This document shows, piece after piece, positions 50,208 to 60,016 of a stretch of DNA of 64,000 nt (within the stretch, counting starts at the first letter, position 1; the number at the start of each line of letters is the position of its first letter). This stretch comes from Taibaiella sp965229095 (GTDB lineage: Bacteria > Bacteroidota > Bacteroidia > Chitinophagales > Chitinophagaceae). The notes under the pieces are model-generated. The model searched no databases. It saw only the letters and a list, made by a program, of their open reading frames with translations, and was not told where the DNA came from. Where the stretch lies: positions 4,588,001 through 4,652,000 of the forward strand of contig OZ245855.1 in the NCBI GenBank assembly GCA_965229095.1. The letters are read 5' to 3'. The position numbers and the translations under genes were made by a program.

Positions 50208-53114
50208 ATGAACCAAACTAAATTATGGGCGTTTCGCGGCATGATGTTGCTGTCTTCCCTGTTTGCTGTTAATGCTAACGCAGTAAACATCCCAATCACA
50301 AGTGTTACAAGCACTGCCGGAACATTAACGCCAACTGGTACCTGTGTTATCGGTTATCTCGCTGATAGCTGGACTACTGCAGGCAAATACTTCCAGTACC
50401 AACTGAGCACCACAGGCTACACGGGCGCTATCACTATGGATTTCAAAACGACGAGATCCAGCACTGGTCCCCAGAATTTCCAAATCTGGTACAGCATCAA
50501 CAACGGTCCGGAACAACTGGTTCCTGCTGCTGATGGCGGTACTTTTACCGTAACTACTTCTTGCGTTAATAAAACAGCTACTTTGCCTGCAGCTTGTGCT
50601 GGCGTTGCTGATCTTAAAGTTAGACTTAAAGCCGTAACTCCGTTGCCAACTAACGCTGCCGGTACTTTCCGTGCTGATTCAAGCAACGTATTTGATGCTG
50701 CTTCTTCAGGTTGCACTGGTACGCCTGCTCAAGGTGGTACTGTTTCTGCTGCTAACGCTTCTGTTTGCGCCGGTTCTGGTACAACTCTTACTTTGACTGG
50801 TGCTACCGGCGGTGCTGGTATCACTTACCAATGGCAGTCTTCTCCTAATGGTACTACCTGGACAGCTATTTCAGGCGCTACTGGTCTGTCTTACACTACT
50901 CCAGGTTTGACTGCTGCTACGCAATACCGTGTTATAGTATCTTGCGGTGCCAACGCTACTAACAGTACTTCTGCTACTGTTTCTGTAAACACCGTATCTG
51001 TTGCCCCTATCACTGCCGGTTATACTAACCCAATGAATGTAGGTGCTACACAAACCCTGGCTAATGTTACCGGCGGTGGTACCTGGTCAAGCAGCGATGC
51101 TTCTGTTGCCTCTATCGATCTGATCTCCGGTGCTGTTACCGGCGTATTCGGCGGTACTTCTACTATCACTTATTCTGTAACTGATGGTGTTACCGGTTGT
51201 ATCGGTACTTCAAGCATTAACCTGAATGTAGTATGGCCTAACACCCTGGCTCTGTATGCTGGTGTTAACGGTACAAGCACTTCTGTTATCAACGTTCCTG
51301 GCGATGTAACTTCTGCTTTGTCCGCTACAGGTTTCGGTGGCGCTACTCCTTGTAATTCTGGTGGTTTGAGCGGTCTGACTGTAAATGTTAACGATTCTGT
51401 TTTCAGCCTGTCTGGTCCTTATGTAGGTTACAAAGTTGCTGCCACTACTGGTAATGTACTGAACATGTTCCGTATCCATGCCCGTGCCCGCGTATCTGGT
51501 ACTGGTCCAACCAAAGCCCGTATCGCTTATCGCTACTGGCAAGGTGGTCTTGCCTTCCCTTGGCAAGCCGAAGCTGCTGATGTTAACCTGGTGAGCGGTA
51601 ACTGCGGTGCCAGCGCTAATTCATGGGATTACAACACTGGTATTGCTGCTAACCCTAACCCAACTTTCAACGGTATTGATAGCCTTGAAGTAGCTGTGTT
51701 CCCTTTCAAACCAGGTGCAAACACTGGTACTTTCCAGTTGAATGATCTTGAAGTATATGGTATCGTAACTACTAACGCTAACTGTAGCGGTACTTCTATC
51801 GTTACTAACGCTGACTCTGTATTGCCAAGAGTAGTTAATGTATGTGATAGCGGTTCAAGGTTCCTGAACTACAACGTAGGTTTTGGTGGTATCACTGGTC
51901 TGAACATTCTGTACCAATGGCAGCGTTCTGACAATAAAGGTGCTAGCTGGTTTGATATTCCATTTGCTGAAGGTATCGTTTACCAAACTCCTGTATTGCA
52001 CGCTGGTGTTGATCCGGATACTGTAATGTATCGTATGCAGATCACTTGCGACGCTACAAGTGATGTTGCTTACTCCGCTGCCAATATCGTAACTGTTCAT
52101 GCTACTCCAGCTAATGCCGGTACTATCTCTGGTGGTCTTACTGGTGGTCTGATCCCTTACAGGCACATGCTGATCGGTACTAACTATACATTGTCTAGCA
52201 CTGTAGCTGGTGGTACTTGGTCTAGCAACGATACTAGCGCTATCTCTATCGTTTCTGGTACTGGTGTTGCTACACCACACATCCCTGGTGATGCCGTTAT
52301 CACTTACCGTACTTCTGTAGGTGGTTGCACTGGTATCTCAAGAGATACAGTTGTTTCTTACTATCCTAGGACTAAAGCTTTGTATGTAGGTAAATATGGT
52401 AACAGCGTTAATCTTTATGCTGCTGCTGGTGTAACTGCTGCTAACCTGACTACTACTAACTTCGGTACAACTACTCCTTGCGGTAACGGTGGTATCTCTG
52501 GCCTGACCAATGCAACTACTACTCAAGATCCTGCTACAAACGGTCGTCTGACTACTGTTGTAACTGGTGCTTTCACTGCTGATACTATCCGTGCTACTCT
52601 GAGGAAAACAAATTCCGGTGCTTACAAAGCTTACCTGGCTTACAAACCAGTTTCTGGTAGCACCTGGACATTCTCTGCTCCTGTAGATGTTGAAACTGAT
52701 GATTGCGGTTACAGTCATAACGAAGTAGTATTCGCTTTGTCTCCTACAGTTCCTGTAACTGGCGCTGGTGTTGAATTCGGCGTAATTGCTTACAATGGTA
52801 CTGCAGCTTTAGGTTTCCAGGCCAACTCTATCAGCGTAATCGGTAACGGTACACAACTGATCAACGGTGGTATCGTTTCTGCTACTGCTAATAACAATAT
52901 CCAATTGTTCCCTAATCCTGCTACTAACGTGTTGAACGTAACTGCTGCTGAAAAAGTAAACGTTACTATCTTCAGCATCGAAGGTAAAAAACTGATCGAG
53001 CAGAAAGATGCTAAACGCATCGACGTAAGCAGTCTGGTTAGCGGTATGTACCTGATCCAGGTATATGGCGAAAACAACGCGCTGTTGAAAGCTGAGAAGT
53101 TCATCAAAAAATAA
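50208..53114 (+). CDS. Large secreted T9SS protein with Ig-like and duplicated domains; strongly biased codons
   Basis: 968 residues with a signal peptide (1-25). The N-terminal domain carries TRSSTGPQNFQIWYS as in the preceding gene. Ig-like modules follow (~175-270, CAGSGTTLTLTGATG, YQWQSSPNGTTW; and ~550-630). A ~170-residue domain is present twice: from NTLALYAGVNGTS (~345, with TPCNSGGLSGLT) and from TKALYVGKYGNS (~723, with TPCGNGGISGLT). Type A T9SS sorting domain at the end (IQLFPNPATNVLN ... KAEKFIKK). Codons are strongly biased to GGT, GCT, ACT, TCT, AAC and TAC, unlike all neighbours, as in very abundant proteins. Likely a major surface or extracellular matrix protein (inference). 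Confidence 0.88.
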   Translation: MNQTKLWAFRGMMLLSSLFAVNANAVNIPITSVTSTAGTLTPTGTCVIGYLADSWTTAGKYFQYQLSTTGYTGAITMDFKTTRSSTGPQNFQIWYSINNGPEQLVPAADGGTFTVTTSCVNKTATLPAACAGVADLKVRLKAVTPLPTNAAGTFRADSSNVFDAASSGCTGTPAQGGTVSAANASVCAGSGTTLTLTGATGGAGITYQWQSSPNGTTWTAISGATGLSYTTPGLTAATQYRVIVSCGANATNSTSATVSVNTVSVAPITAGYTNPMNVGATQTLANVTGGGTWSSSDASVASIDLISGAVTGVFGGTSTITYSVTDGVTGCIGTSSINLNVVWPNTLALYAGVNGTSTSVINVPGDVTSALSATGFGGATPCNSGGLSGLTVNVNDSVFSLSGPYVGYKVAATTGNVLNMFRIHARARVSGTGPTKARIAYRYWQGGLAFPWQAEAADVNLVSGNCGASANSWDYNTGIAANPNPTFNGIDSLEVAVFPFKPGANTGTFQLNDLEVYGIVTTNANCSGTSIVTNADSVLPRVVNVCDSGSRFLNYNVGFGGITGLNILYQWQRSDNKGASWFDIPFAEGIVYQTPVLHAGVDPDTVMYRMQITCDATSDVAYSAANIVTVHATPANAGTISGGLTGGLIPYRHMLIGTNYTLSSTVAGGTWSSNDTSAISIVSGTGVATPHIPGDAVITYRTSVGGCTGISRDTVVSYYPRTKALYVGKYGNSVNLYAAAGVTAANLTTTNFGTTTPCGNGGISGLTNATTTQDPATNGRLTTVVTGAFTADTIRATLRKTNSGAYKAYLAYKPVSGSTWTFSAPVDVETDDCGYSHNEVVFALSPTVPVTGAGVEFGVIAYNGTAALGFQANSISVIGNGTQLINGGIVSATANNNIQLFPNPATNVLNVTAAEKVNVTIFSIEGKKLIEQKDAKRIDVSSLVSGMYLIQVYGENNALLKAEKFIKK

Positions 53115-53149
53115 GCTGGAATAAGCCTTTGGCTTTTTCGGTATCATCT

Positions 53150-53180
53150 GGAGGCTGCCCCGTAAGGCAGCCTCCTTTTA
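53150..53180 (+). terminator. Terminator of the 50.2-kb T9SS gene
   Basis: 10-bp stem GGAGGCTGCC / GGCAGCCTCC, 6-nt loop, followed by TTTTATTG, 36 bp after the stop. Confidence 0.92.
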
Positions 53181-53321
53181 TTGTCCGTAGCAGAACCATT
53201 TTTGAAAAATGAATACCAGGTTTTTGCCTGGTGTTATATACATTATCTTAATGTTATTAATGTCTAAAATTTAAATTCAAATGACTGTTTTTTAATTTTT
53301 TAAGCATTGCATTATATTATA

Positions 53322-53341
53322 CATAACAATGGGATTATAGG
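53322..53341 (+). promoter_or_regulatory. CATAAy-type upstream motif, copy 2 (before the T9SS gene at 53441)
   Basis: CATAACAATGGGATTATAGG, 100 bp before the start codon inside a 326-bp A/T-rich gap (53115-53440) without genes. Closest to the copy at 59809 (16 of 20 positions equal), also clearly similar to that at 47938. Confidence 0.5.
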
Positions 53342-53398
53342 CGGTGACTGGGGCTTAAAATAGCTTTGTCTTTCAAAATCCAATTTCACCCGATTTAA

Positions 53399-53420
53399 GG
53401 AAATGAGCCCGGTCATTTCC
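53399..53420 (+). promoter_or_regulatory. Leader hairpin before the SBBP-repeat gene
   Basis: GGAAATGA-GCCCGG-TCATTTCC forms an 8-bp hairpin ending 20 bp before the ATG at 53441, well placed to affect ribosome access or mRNA stability. Confidence 0.4.
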
Positions 53421-53440
53421 CGGATACAACAGACCCACTA

Positions 53441-56400
53441 ATGATGAAAAAACTACTGCTTTGCTTACCGGTATTTCTCCTTTTAGTAACCCAGGTACAG
53501 GCCTGGAAACCGGGCGCTCCGGCAACAGTGATGACAAGGAGACAATCCTTACCCCTGCTTTTTGCCGAGAACAAAGGACAAGTAATCGATAAGGACGGTA
53601 AGCCGCGCCCCGATATTTTGTTTACGGCCAACGGTGATAACACGCAGATGTTCCTGACGGCAACCGGTATCCAATATCAGTTTGCAAGAGTGGTCTATCC
53701 CGAAGGATACCGGGATATGGATAAGGCCAAACAGGAAGCGCTGGCCCAACAAGTGAAAACGCAAACACACCTTTTTTCGCTAACACTACAGGGGGCTAAT
53801 CCCAATCCCGTTATCCGCAGGGAAAAGAAAAATCTTTTTACCCAGAATTTTTATACAGAACGGGTGCCGGAAGGTGGTATTACAAATGTAGCTACTTACG
53901 AGAAGATCGTATATGAAAACGTATATCCCCATATCGATTGGGTGCTCTACAGTAAGGGTGAAAAATTGAAATATGATTTTGTAGTACATCCGGGTGGCGA
54001 CCCTTCGCTGATCAAATTAAACATCGAACATGCGGATAAAGTAACGATTACCCAAGCCGGTGAGTTATTAATGACAACCAGCCTTGGTGAGATAAAGGAA
54101 AAAGCCCCCCTTAGTTTTATTGAGGGAAAAGAAGTACCGAGCAAATTTAAACGCAATAACGACGGTACTATAGGCTTTGATGTTGTCGCCATGCCAGGCG
54201 CTACCCTGGTGATAGATCCTTCTGTAACCTGGGCTACTTATTATGGAGGCTCGGGCCAGGAACTGTCCGAAGGGCTTCATCTCGACGCTACGGGTAATTT
54301 ATATATAGCAGGGACTACCACCTCTGCTACTGGTATCGCTATGCCTGGTGGTTACCAGACAACCATGGTCGCTACACTTGATAACTTCCTGGTAAAATTC
54401 AGTGCTGCCGGCACCCCCATCTGGGCTACCTACTATGGTAGTGCCTATGCTCCATCTCCGGGTGGTAATGCAGAGTTTGGCGGGGTCATGAGTACCGATA
54501 ACCTCGGGAATGTTTATTTTTATGCGACAACGCCTAAAGCGCCGCTTACGGTAGATATGAGTACGGCAGGCGCTTACCAGACAACGCCAGGTGGCGGCAG
54601 CGATGCCTACCTCGTAAAATTCAATGCTTCCGGCGTGAGGCAATGGGCTACCTATTTCGGAGGTAGTGGCAACGAATACAGTTATGGTTGTGTCAGTGAT
54701 GCAGCAGGTAACGTATATATCAGCGGTGCGACGGTTTCTTCATCGGGTATCGCAACACCTGGTGCACACCAGGTTACTTATGGTGGTGGTACCAGCGATT
54801 TTTTCCTGGCCAAATTCAACACGGCCGGTGCTTTACAATGGGGTACTTATATGGGTGGTGCCGGTGGTGAAGGTCAGGGAGCCTATGCCACTGCTGTCTT
54901 TCACAACTGTGTACTCGACAATGCCGGCAATGTAATCGTGACCAGCAATACGGAATCTACATCGGGTATTGCCAGCCCAGGCGCCCAGCAGCCAACGCTC
55001 AATGGTTCTACGGATGCCTTTCTGGCCAAATTCAGCCCTGCCGGCAGCCGTATCTGGAGCACCTATTTCGGAGGCGATGATATGGAGGGTTTTACCGGAA
55101 CTAATATTGCAGCAGATGCTACGGGTAATATATACCTTACCGGCGATACTTATTCGGCTACCGGCCTGGCTACACCGGGGGCGTATCAAACGACCAATGC
55201 CGGTGGTGGGGACAACTTCCTGGCCAAGTTCAGCAGTGCTGGCGCCCTGCAATGGGCAACCTTTCAGGGCTGGTCGGGTTACGAATTCCCGGGAGCTGTT
55301 TCGACGAATGCTGCAGGCAGTGTGTACCTCACAGCAGGTACTTATTCCTTTCCCACACTCAGCGGAGGTTTTCAGAATGCCAATGCCGGCGGCGCGGAAG
55401 GTTATATCTGCAAATTCAACGGTGCAGGTTCCCTGCAATGGGCCAGTTACTTCGGCGGTCCCAATGCCGATCAGATTACGGCCAGCGTTACTTCCGGTAC
55501 CGACTTATTCATCCTTGGAAAAACGCAATCGCCATCCGGCATCGCTACTCCAGGCGCTTTTAAAACTACATTGACGGGCACAGCAGAGGATGCTTTCCTG
55601 GCCAAGATAAGCGATATCCCGGCCTGTATCAAAGATTCCGTAGTGGTTACCCAAACCATATGCAGCAACCAATTGCCTTACTCCTGGATGGGCCATACCG
55701 TGCTTGCCGGCGGTGTTAACGTAGCGAAGGATACTTTGACCAATGCCGGTGGCTGTGATAGCGTGTTGCATCTTACCCTTATCGTTAAACCTGTTGCTAC
55801 CAGAGCGATCTACGATACCACCTGCCGTAATCAGTTCCCGCATACTACCGGTCCGGTTACCATAGCTACCGCTCCTGTGGGCAATACCGCTACGGCCACC
55901 TATACCACTACGGCTGCTAATGGTTGCGATAGTATTGTGACCGTGTATCTTTATGTGAGGGATACATCGGCCACTGTTCAAACCAAAACCTATTGCCGGA
56001 ACCAATTGCCTGCGGTATGGAATGGTATTACCATACCCATTACAGCCAATAGCAACCCCGCCTATGCTACCTACACCACCAATAATGCTGTGGGCTGCGA
56101 TAGTGTGGTGAAGCTGAACCTCATCATCCGCGATACCTCGGCAACGACAGATACGCGGATCTATTGCCGGAACCAACTGCCTGCGGTATGGAATGGTATT
56201 ACCATACCCATTACAGCCAATAGCAATCCGGCTTATGCTACTTACAATACCAATAATATGTGGAACTGCGATAGTGTGGTTAAGCTGAACCTTATTATCC
56301 GCGATACTTCGGCTACTACTGTGAACATGACCCGGTGCAGCAACCAGATGCCCTTTGTATGGAATGGCATTAATGTAACTACGGGCGGCCCCAATGCTGC

Positions 56401-57619
56401 AGTCTTTATAACGCCTAATGCTGTGGGCTGTGATAGCGTAGTAAGACTCAATCTTACGATTAAGAACACATCTGCCTTTACGGAAATGATGTCCCGGTGC
56501 AGCAACCAGATGCCTTTCCTGTGGCACGGTATCAATGTGACTACAGGTGGTCCTGCGGCAGCGACTTTTACCATGCCTAATGCAGCAGGCTGCGACAGCG
56601 TTATTACCCTTAACCTAACCGTAAAAAATACTTCGGCCTATACCTTCCACGATACCATTTGCGCCAGCGAGCTTCCTTATATATGGAATAGTATTACCGT
56701 AACGGCCGGCGGCCCCAATGCGGCTTCCTTTACAACACCCAACGCGGCAGGCTGCGATAGCGTGACCACGCTTAGCCTTACTGTAAATGCAACTATCGTA
56801 CCTGCGATCAGCATTACCGTAACCCCTGGTACTGTAGTAGCTCCGGGAACGCCGGTAACCTTTACGGCAACCATTACCAACGGCGGCCCGGCACCGGTAT
56901 TGCAATGGAAGAAGAACGGGATCAATGTGGGTACCAATAGCGCGGCGTACACCGATTTTAGTATCGATTCGGCCGATGCCGTTACCTGTACCCTGTTGAG
57001 CAATGCTCCTTGTGCCTTCCCTGTTACCGCGGTAAGCAATGAAATAAAAATGTCGGTGGTTACACCGCCACCGCCATGTCTGGTTCCGGTTACCCTGGTA
57101 TCAACCGATATACAACTGACCTCCGCGGTATTCAAATGGTCCCGCGTTGCCGGCGCATCCGGCTACGAAGTAGTGTTGGATATGCTGGCCAGTGATCCTA
57201 CAACAGGGTTGTTTACTACCGATACGGTTTACCATGCATCGGCATTGGTGCCGGGTGTACATTACTTCCATATAAGGACCCGTTGTCCCAACGGCATTTA
57301 TTCGCCCTGGATAAAAATAACCATTACCATATTGAACCCTACAGGTATTGTTGATCCGAAAAATACAGGGGATGGCCTTACGCTTTATCCCAACCCCAAC
57401 AACGGCATCTTTAATGTGCTGGGAACAGTGCCGGAAAATAAAGCTCATGTGGATATCGTAGATAAGATCGGGCGGGTTGTGTACCAAAGCGATGCCAGTA
57501 CCCCAGGCGGTAAATTGAACCACCGCGTAAACATATCCGGAGATATGGCCCAGGGTATTTACCTGTTGCGCGTAAGCTCCGGCGACCAGGTTACGGTAAT
57601 CAGATTTGTACACAACTAA
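53441..57619 (+). CDS. Giant secreted T9SS adhesin-like protein with SBBP propeller and tandem Cys repeats
   Basis: 1,392 residues; signal peptide 1-21. Residues ~38-240 form the DUF7948 domain that usually precedes SBBP repeats (LPLLFAENKGQVIDKDGKP, YDFVVHPGGDP). About eight SBBP beta-propeller repeats follow (~245-730; consensus WATYYGGSGxE...DaxGNxYiaGxT). From ~733 to ~1116 there are seven tandem ~57-residue repeats, each with C..NQLPxxWNGI and NaxGCDSVvxLNLtI. Next come a PKD/Ig-like part, a FN3-like domain (~1205-1300) and a type A T9SS domain (GLTLYPNPNNG ... TVIRFVHN). Probably a surface stalk for adhesion or matrix. The next gene follows 39 bp later without terminator, so they form an operon. 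Confidence 0.9.
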   Translation: MMKKLLLCLPVFLLLVTQVQAWKPGAPATVMTRRQSLPLLFAENKGQVIDKDGKPRPDILFTANGDNTQMFLTATGIQYQFARVVYPEGYRDMDKAKQEALAQQVKTQTHLFSLTLQGANPNPVIRREKKNLFTQNFYTERVPEGGITNVATYEKIVYENVYPHIDWVLYSKGEKLKYDFVVHPGGDPSLIKLNIEHADKVTITQAGELLMTTSLGEIKEKAPLSFIEGKEVPSKFKRNNDGTIGFDVVAMPGATLVIDPSVTWATYYGGSGQELSEGLHLDATGNLYIAGTTTSATGIAMPGGYQTTMVATLDNFLVKFSAAGTPIWATYYGSAYAPSPGGNAEFGGVMSTDNLGNVYFYATTPKAPLTVDMSTAGAYQTTPGGGSDAYLVKFNASGVRQWATYFGGSGNEYSYGCVSDAAGNVYISGATVSSSGIATPGAHQVTYGGGTSDFFLAKFNTAGALQWGTYMGGAGGEGQGAYATAVFHNCVLDNAGNVIVTSNTESTSGIASPGAQQPTLNGSTDAFLAKFSPAGSRIWSTYFGGDDMEGFTGTNIAADATGNIYLTGDTYSATGLATPGAYQTTNAGGGDNFLAKFSSAGALQWATFQGWSGYEFPGAVSTNAAGSVYLTAGTYSFPTLSGGFQNANAGGAEGYICKFNGAGSLQWASYFGGPNADQITASVTSGTDLFILGKTQSPSGIATPGAFKTTLTGTAEDAFLAKISDIPACIKDSVVVTQTICSNQLPYSWMGHTVLAGGVNVAKDTLTNAGGCDSVLHLTLIVKPVATRAIYDTTCRNQFPHTTGPVTIATAPVGNTATATYTTTAANGCDSIVTVYLYVRDTSATVQTKTYCRNQLPAVWNGITIPITANSNPAYATYTTNNAVGCDSVVKLNLIIRDTSATTDTRIYCRNQLPAVWNGITIPITANSNPAYATYNTNNMWNCDSVVKLNLIIRDTSATTVNMTRCSNQMPFVWNGINVTTGGPNAAVFITPNAVGCDSVVRLNLTIKNTSAFTEMMSRCSNQMPFLWHGINVTTGGPAAATFTMPNAAGCDSVITLNLTVKNTSAYTFHDTICASELPYIWNSITVTAGGPNAASFTTPNAAGCDSVTTLSLTVNATIVPAISITVTPGTVVAPGTPVTFTATITNGGPAPVLQWKKNGINVGTNSAAYTDFSIDSADAVTCTLLSNAPCAFPVTAVSNEIKMSVVTPPPPCLVPVTLVSTDIQLTSAVFKWSRVAGASGYEVVLDMLASDPTTGLFTTDTVYHASALVPGVHYFHIRTRCPNGIYSPWIKITITILNPTGIVDPKNTGDGLTLYPNPNNGIFNVLGTVPENKAHVDIVDKIGRVVYQSDASTPGGKLNHRVNISGDMAQGIYLLRVSSGDQVTVIRFVHN
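55991..56332 (+). repeat. 171-bp in-frame tandem repeat, nearly identical at DNA level
   Basis: The block beginning TATTGCCGGAACCAA at 55991 recurs at 56162, exactly 171 bp (57 codons) later. The first ~90 bp differ at only a few, mostly third, positions. It lies within the seven-repeat Cys region of the protein, so copy number could change in frame by recombination. Confidence 0.8.
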
Positions 57620-57658
57620 GCCATATAAAAAGAGCCCCGATTCTTAAACAAAGGTCCT

Positions 57659-59665
57659 ATGAAAATTAAATTTGAAACGGTAGCGAGATACTGGATAAGG
57701 CTTATTGCTTTGTGTATGCTTTGGGGGGCAACTTTGCCTCTTGCAAGTGCCCAGCATTTGATCATTAATGAATTTTCGCAAGGTGATGCCGGCGCCCGGG
57801 AGTATATGGAGCTGGTAGTTGCCGGTACCCGTACCTGTGCGGGGGATTCCTGCCTGGACATCCGGGGCTGGATTATCGACGATAACAACGGCTGGTGCGG
57901 CGCCGGTGCGGGACAGGGCATTGCCACGGGACATATGCGGTTTACCAACGATCCCAACTGGGCCTGCGTACCTTTTGGCTCCATCATCCTGGTGTACAAC
58001 AGCGGCGACGTTAACCCGTCCATTACCCTGGCGCCCGATCCTACCGATGCCAACAACGACCATGTATATGTAGTACCTTCCAGTTCTACTTTCCTGGAAA
58101 ATACCACGGCAACACCCGTATCTCCTTCTTCCCTGACCTATGTTTACCCAACGGTCGCCTATACCGCCGGCGGAAGCTGGAGCACCGTGGGCCTGGCCAA
58201 TGGCGGCGATGCGGTGATCATTACCTCGCCTGCCAACCTGGGCGTGGCCCATCATTCCATTGCTTATGGCAGTGTATCGACCGGCACGGCGACCATATAC
58301 AAAAGCCAGTCGGGTGCGGCAAAGGTGTATTCCCTTATCGATGGCCAATATACCGTAGCATCCAGCTATGTAGTGGGAGACGCGCCGCTGGATGAGACGC
58401 CGGGTACGCCCAACAGTACAGCCAATGCGGCCTGGATCACCAGTATGCTCACCAACACCACAGGTGCTGTAAATACTTACCAGTCGGCATGTATTAACCC
58501 GGGAGGCACTTATAACTTTAATGGAACCCTGCTCAGCGCCGGAGGCCTTTACCTGGATACCTTCAGCACCACAAGCAGTTGCGATAGCATCGTACACCTT
58601 ACCCTTACCTTAATTACGCCGCAGTCCGTATACAATGCCTATACCGGATGCAATTCTGTTACGTACAACGGGATTACCTATACCACCTCTACGGTAGTCA
58701 ATGAAACCATTACTTCCGCACAGGGCTGCGATAGCGTACACGTGCAAACGACGATCAATATCCAGAACCTGGTGCCGGTTTTACATCGGGATACGGTAAG
58801 CGGATGCCAGTCTATAGTGTACAAAGGAGTGCCTTATACTACAAGCCAGGAAGTAAACGATACCGTTAAAACACTGACCGGCTGCGACAGTATGTACCGG
58901 AAGGTTTATTTGAAAATAATAGCGAATCCTGTCATTACTGTAACACCGGCCGACACCACGGTATGTAAAGGTAATTCTGTTACACTGACGGCTTTCAGCA
59001 CTTACCCGGTGCAATGGCAGGGCTATCCCCTGGGTGCTTCAATAACCGTAAGCCCACAGGTTACTACCACCTATACCGCCCTGGCCGCCAATGAGCTGAA
59101 CTGTGTAGCATTGATGCATGCCGTCGTGCGTATCGAAGATTTTAAGATGGACCTTGATTATACGCCCCGCCCTGCGGAAAGAGGTAGCCAGGTCACCCTG
59201 AACTCTTCGGCCAATATGGACTATACCGTGCTTGCCTGGCTACCTTCCGGCATTTTTGGAAGCACGCTGGATAAGTCCCAAAGCATGGTAGCGCAGAAAT
59301 CCATGTATGTTACGGTTGTAGGGAAAAACGAAAATAACTGTATCGATACCGCCCGTATTTATATGGACGTATTGCCTGCTCCGAATACTTTCCTGCCCAC
59401 TGCTTTTTCGCCCAATGGCGATGGCCTTAATGATTATTTCAAGCCTGTTTTTACCAGGGACTATTACATCAAGAACTTTTCCATCTTCAACAGGTGGGGG
59501 CAACGGGTATATACCGTCAATGAAACCGCAAATCTGGGCGACGGATGGGACGGACGCTTTAACGGGGAGCCTTGTGAAACAGGTACCTATTATTATTTGC
59601 TGGTAGCCGAAGACCCGCGGGGAGAGCAGCAGAGCACCAGGGGAGATGTATTGCTGGTGCATTAA
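57659..59665 (+). CDS. Secreted protein with lamin-tail-like domain and type B T9SS sorting domain
   Basis: 668 residues; signal peptide ~1-30. The N-terminal domain (~32-250: LIINEFSQGDAGAREYMELVV, DIRGWIIDDNNGW, SIILVYNSGDVN, DPTDANNDHVYVVP) resembles lamin-tail domains and is closely matched by the gene at 60226. Two ~70-residue Cys repeats like those of the preceding protein follow (CNSVTYNGITYTT; CQSIVYKGVPYTT), then an Ig-like domain. The end is a gliding-motility-type (type B) CTD: FLPTAFSPNGDGLNDYF, NRWGQRVY, GDGWDGRFNGEPCETGTYYY. Type B substrates are anchored by a different route from type A. Second gene of the operon starting at 53441. Confidence 0.9.
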   Translation: MKIKFETVARYWIRLIALCMLWGATLPLASAQHLIINEFSQGDAGAREYMELVVAGTRTCAGDSCLDIRGWIIDDNNGWCGAGAGQGIATGHMRFTNDPNWACVPFGSIILVYNSGDVNPSITLAPDPTDANNDHVYVVPSSSTFLENTTATPVSPSSLTYVYPTVAYTAGGSWSTVGLANGGDAVIITSPANLGVAHHSIAYGSVSTGTATIYKSQSGAAKVYSLIDGQYTVASSYVVGDAPLDETPGTPNSTANAAWITSMLTNTTGAVNTYQSACINPGGTYNFNGTLLSAGGLYLDTFSTTSSCDSIVHLTLTLITPQSVYNAYTGCNSVTYNGITYTTSTVVNETITSAQGCDSVHVQTTINIQNLVPVLHRDTVSGCQSIVYKGVPYTTSQEVNDTVKTLTGCDSMYRKVYLKIIANPVITVTPADTTVCKGNSVTLTAFSTYPVQWQGYPLGASITVSPQVTTTYTALAANELNCVALMHAVVRIEDFKMDLDYTPRPAERGSQVTLNSSANMDYTVLAWLPSGIFGSTLDKSQSMVAQKSMYVTVVGKNENNCIDTARIYMDVLPAPNTFLPTAFSPNGDGLNDYFKPVFTRDYYIKNFSIFNRWGQRVYTVNETANLGDGWDGRFNGEPCETGTYYYLLVAEDPRGEQQSTRGDVLLVH

Positions 59666-59808
59666 CAGGATAAATGACCCCGGTATGCAGTATGGATCGG
59701 GCAACGATATTTTGGGTACAAAAAGCCATTATTAAAATGTTACCAATTTACCCCTAGTTTTTTGTAATCGTTTTATTGTTAGTTAAAAATATATTGAGTT
59801 AATTTTTG

Positions 59809-59828
59809 CATAACGATTGCATTATAGG
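59809..59828 (+). promoter_or_regulatory. CATAAy-type upstream motif, copy 3 (before the T9SS gene at 60226)
   Basis: CATAACGATTGCATTATAGG, 144 bp after the previous stop and 398 bp before the next start, in a gene-free stretch 59666-60225. A large hairpin at 60017-60078 lies between the motif and the gene. Confidence 0.5.
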
Positions 59829-60016
59829 TAGTCATTGCCGGTCTATCTATTTTCGCGGCGTGAAAAAACAGGGCCATCCTGAATGTGCCGGAGGGGTATA
59901 AAACAAGCCTGCTAAGTCATCATTCAGAACGCATATGAAAAGAAGACAGGGCATAGGTGCCGGGCAGGAGCTGCAATACAATGTTGTTACGAATTTAGGT
60001 ACCATAAGTAGTCAAA

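Noticed and set aside
55505..56527. Minus-strand open frame of 340 codons across the Cys repeats
   Set aside because: Its apparent repeats are just the complement of the coding repeats on the plus strand.
55640..56790. CRISPR-like regular repeats
   Set aside because: The period is 171 bp, units are in frame and protein-coding, and there are no unique spacers or cas genes.
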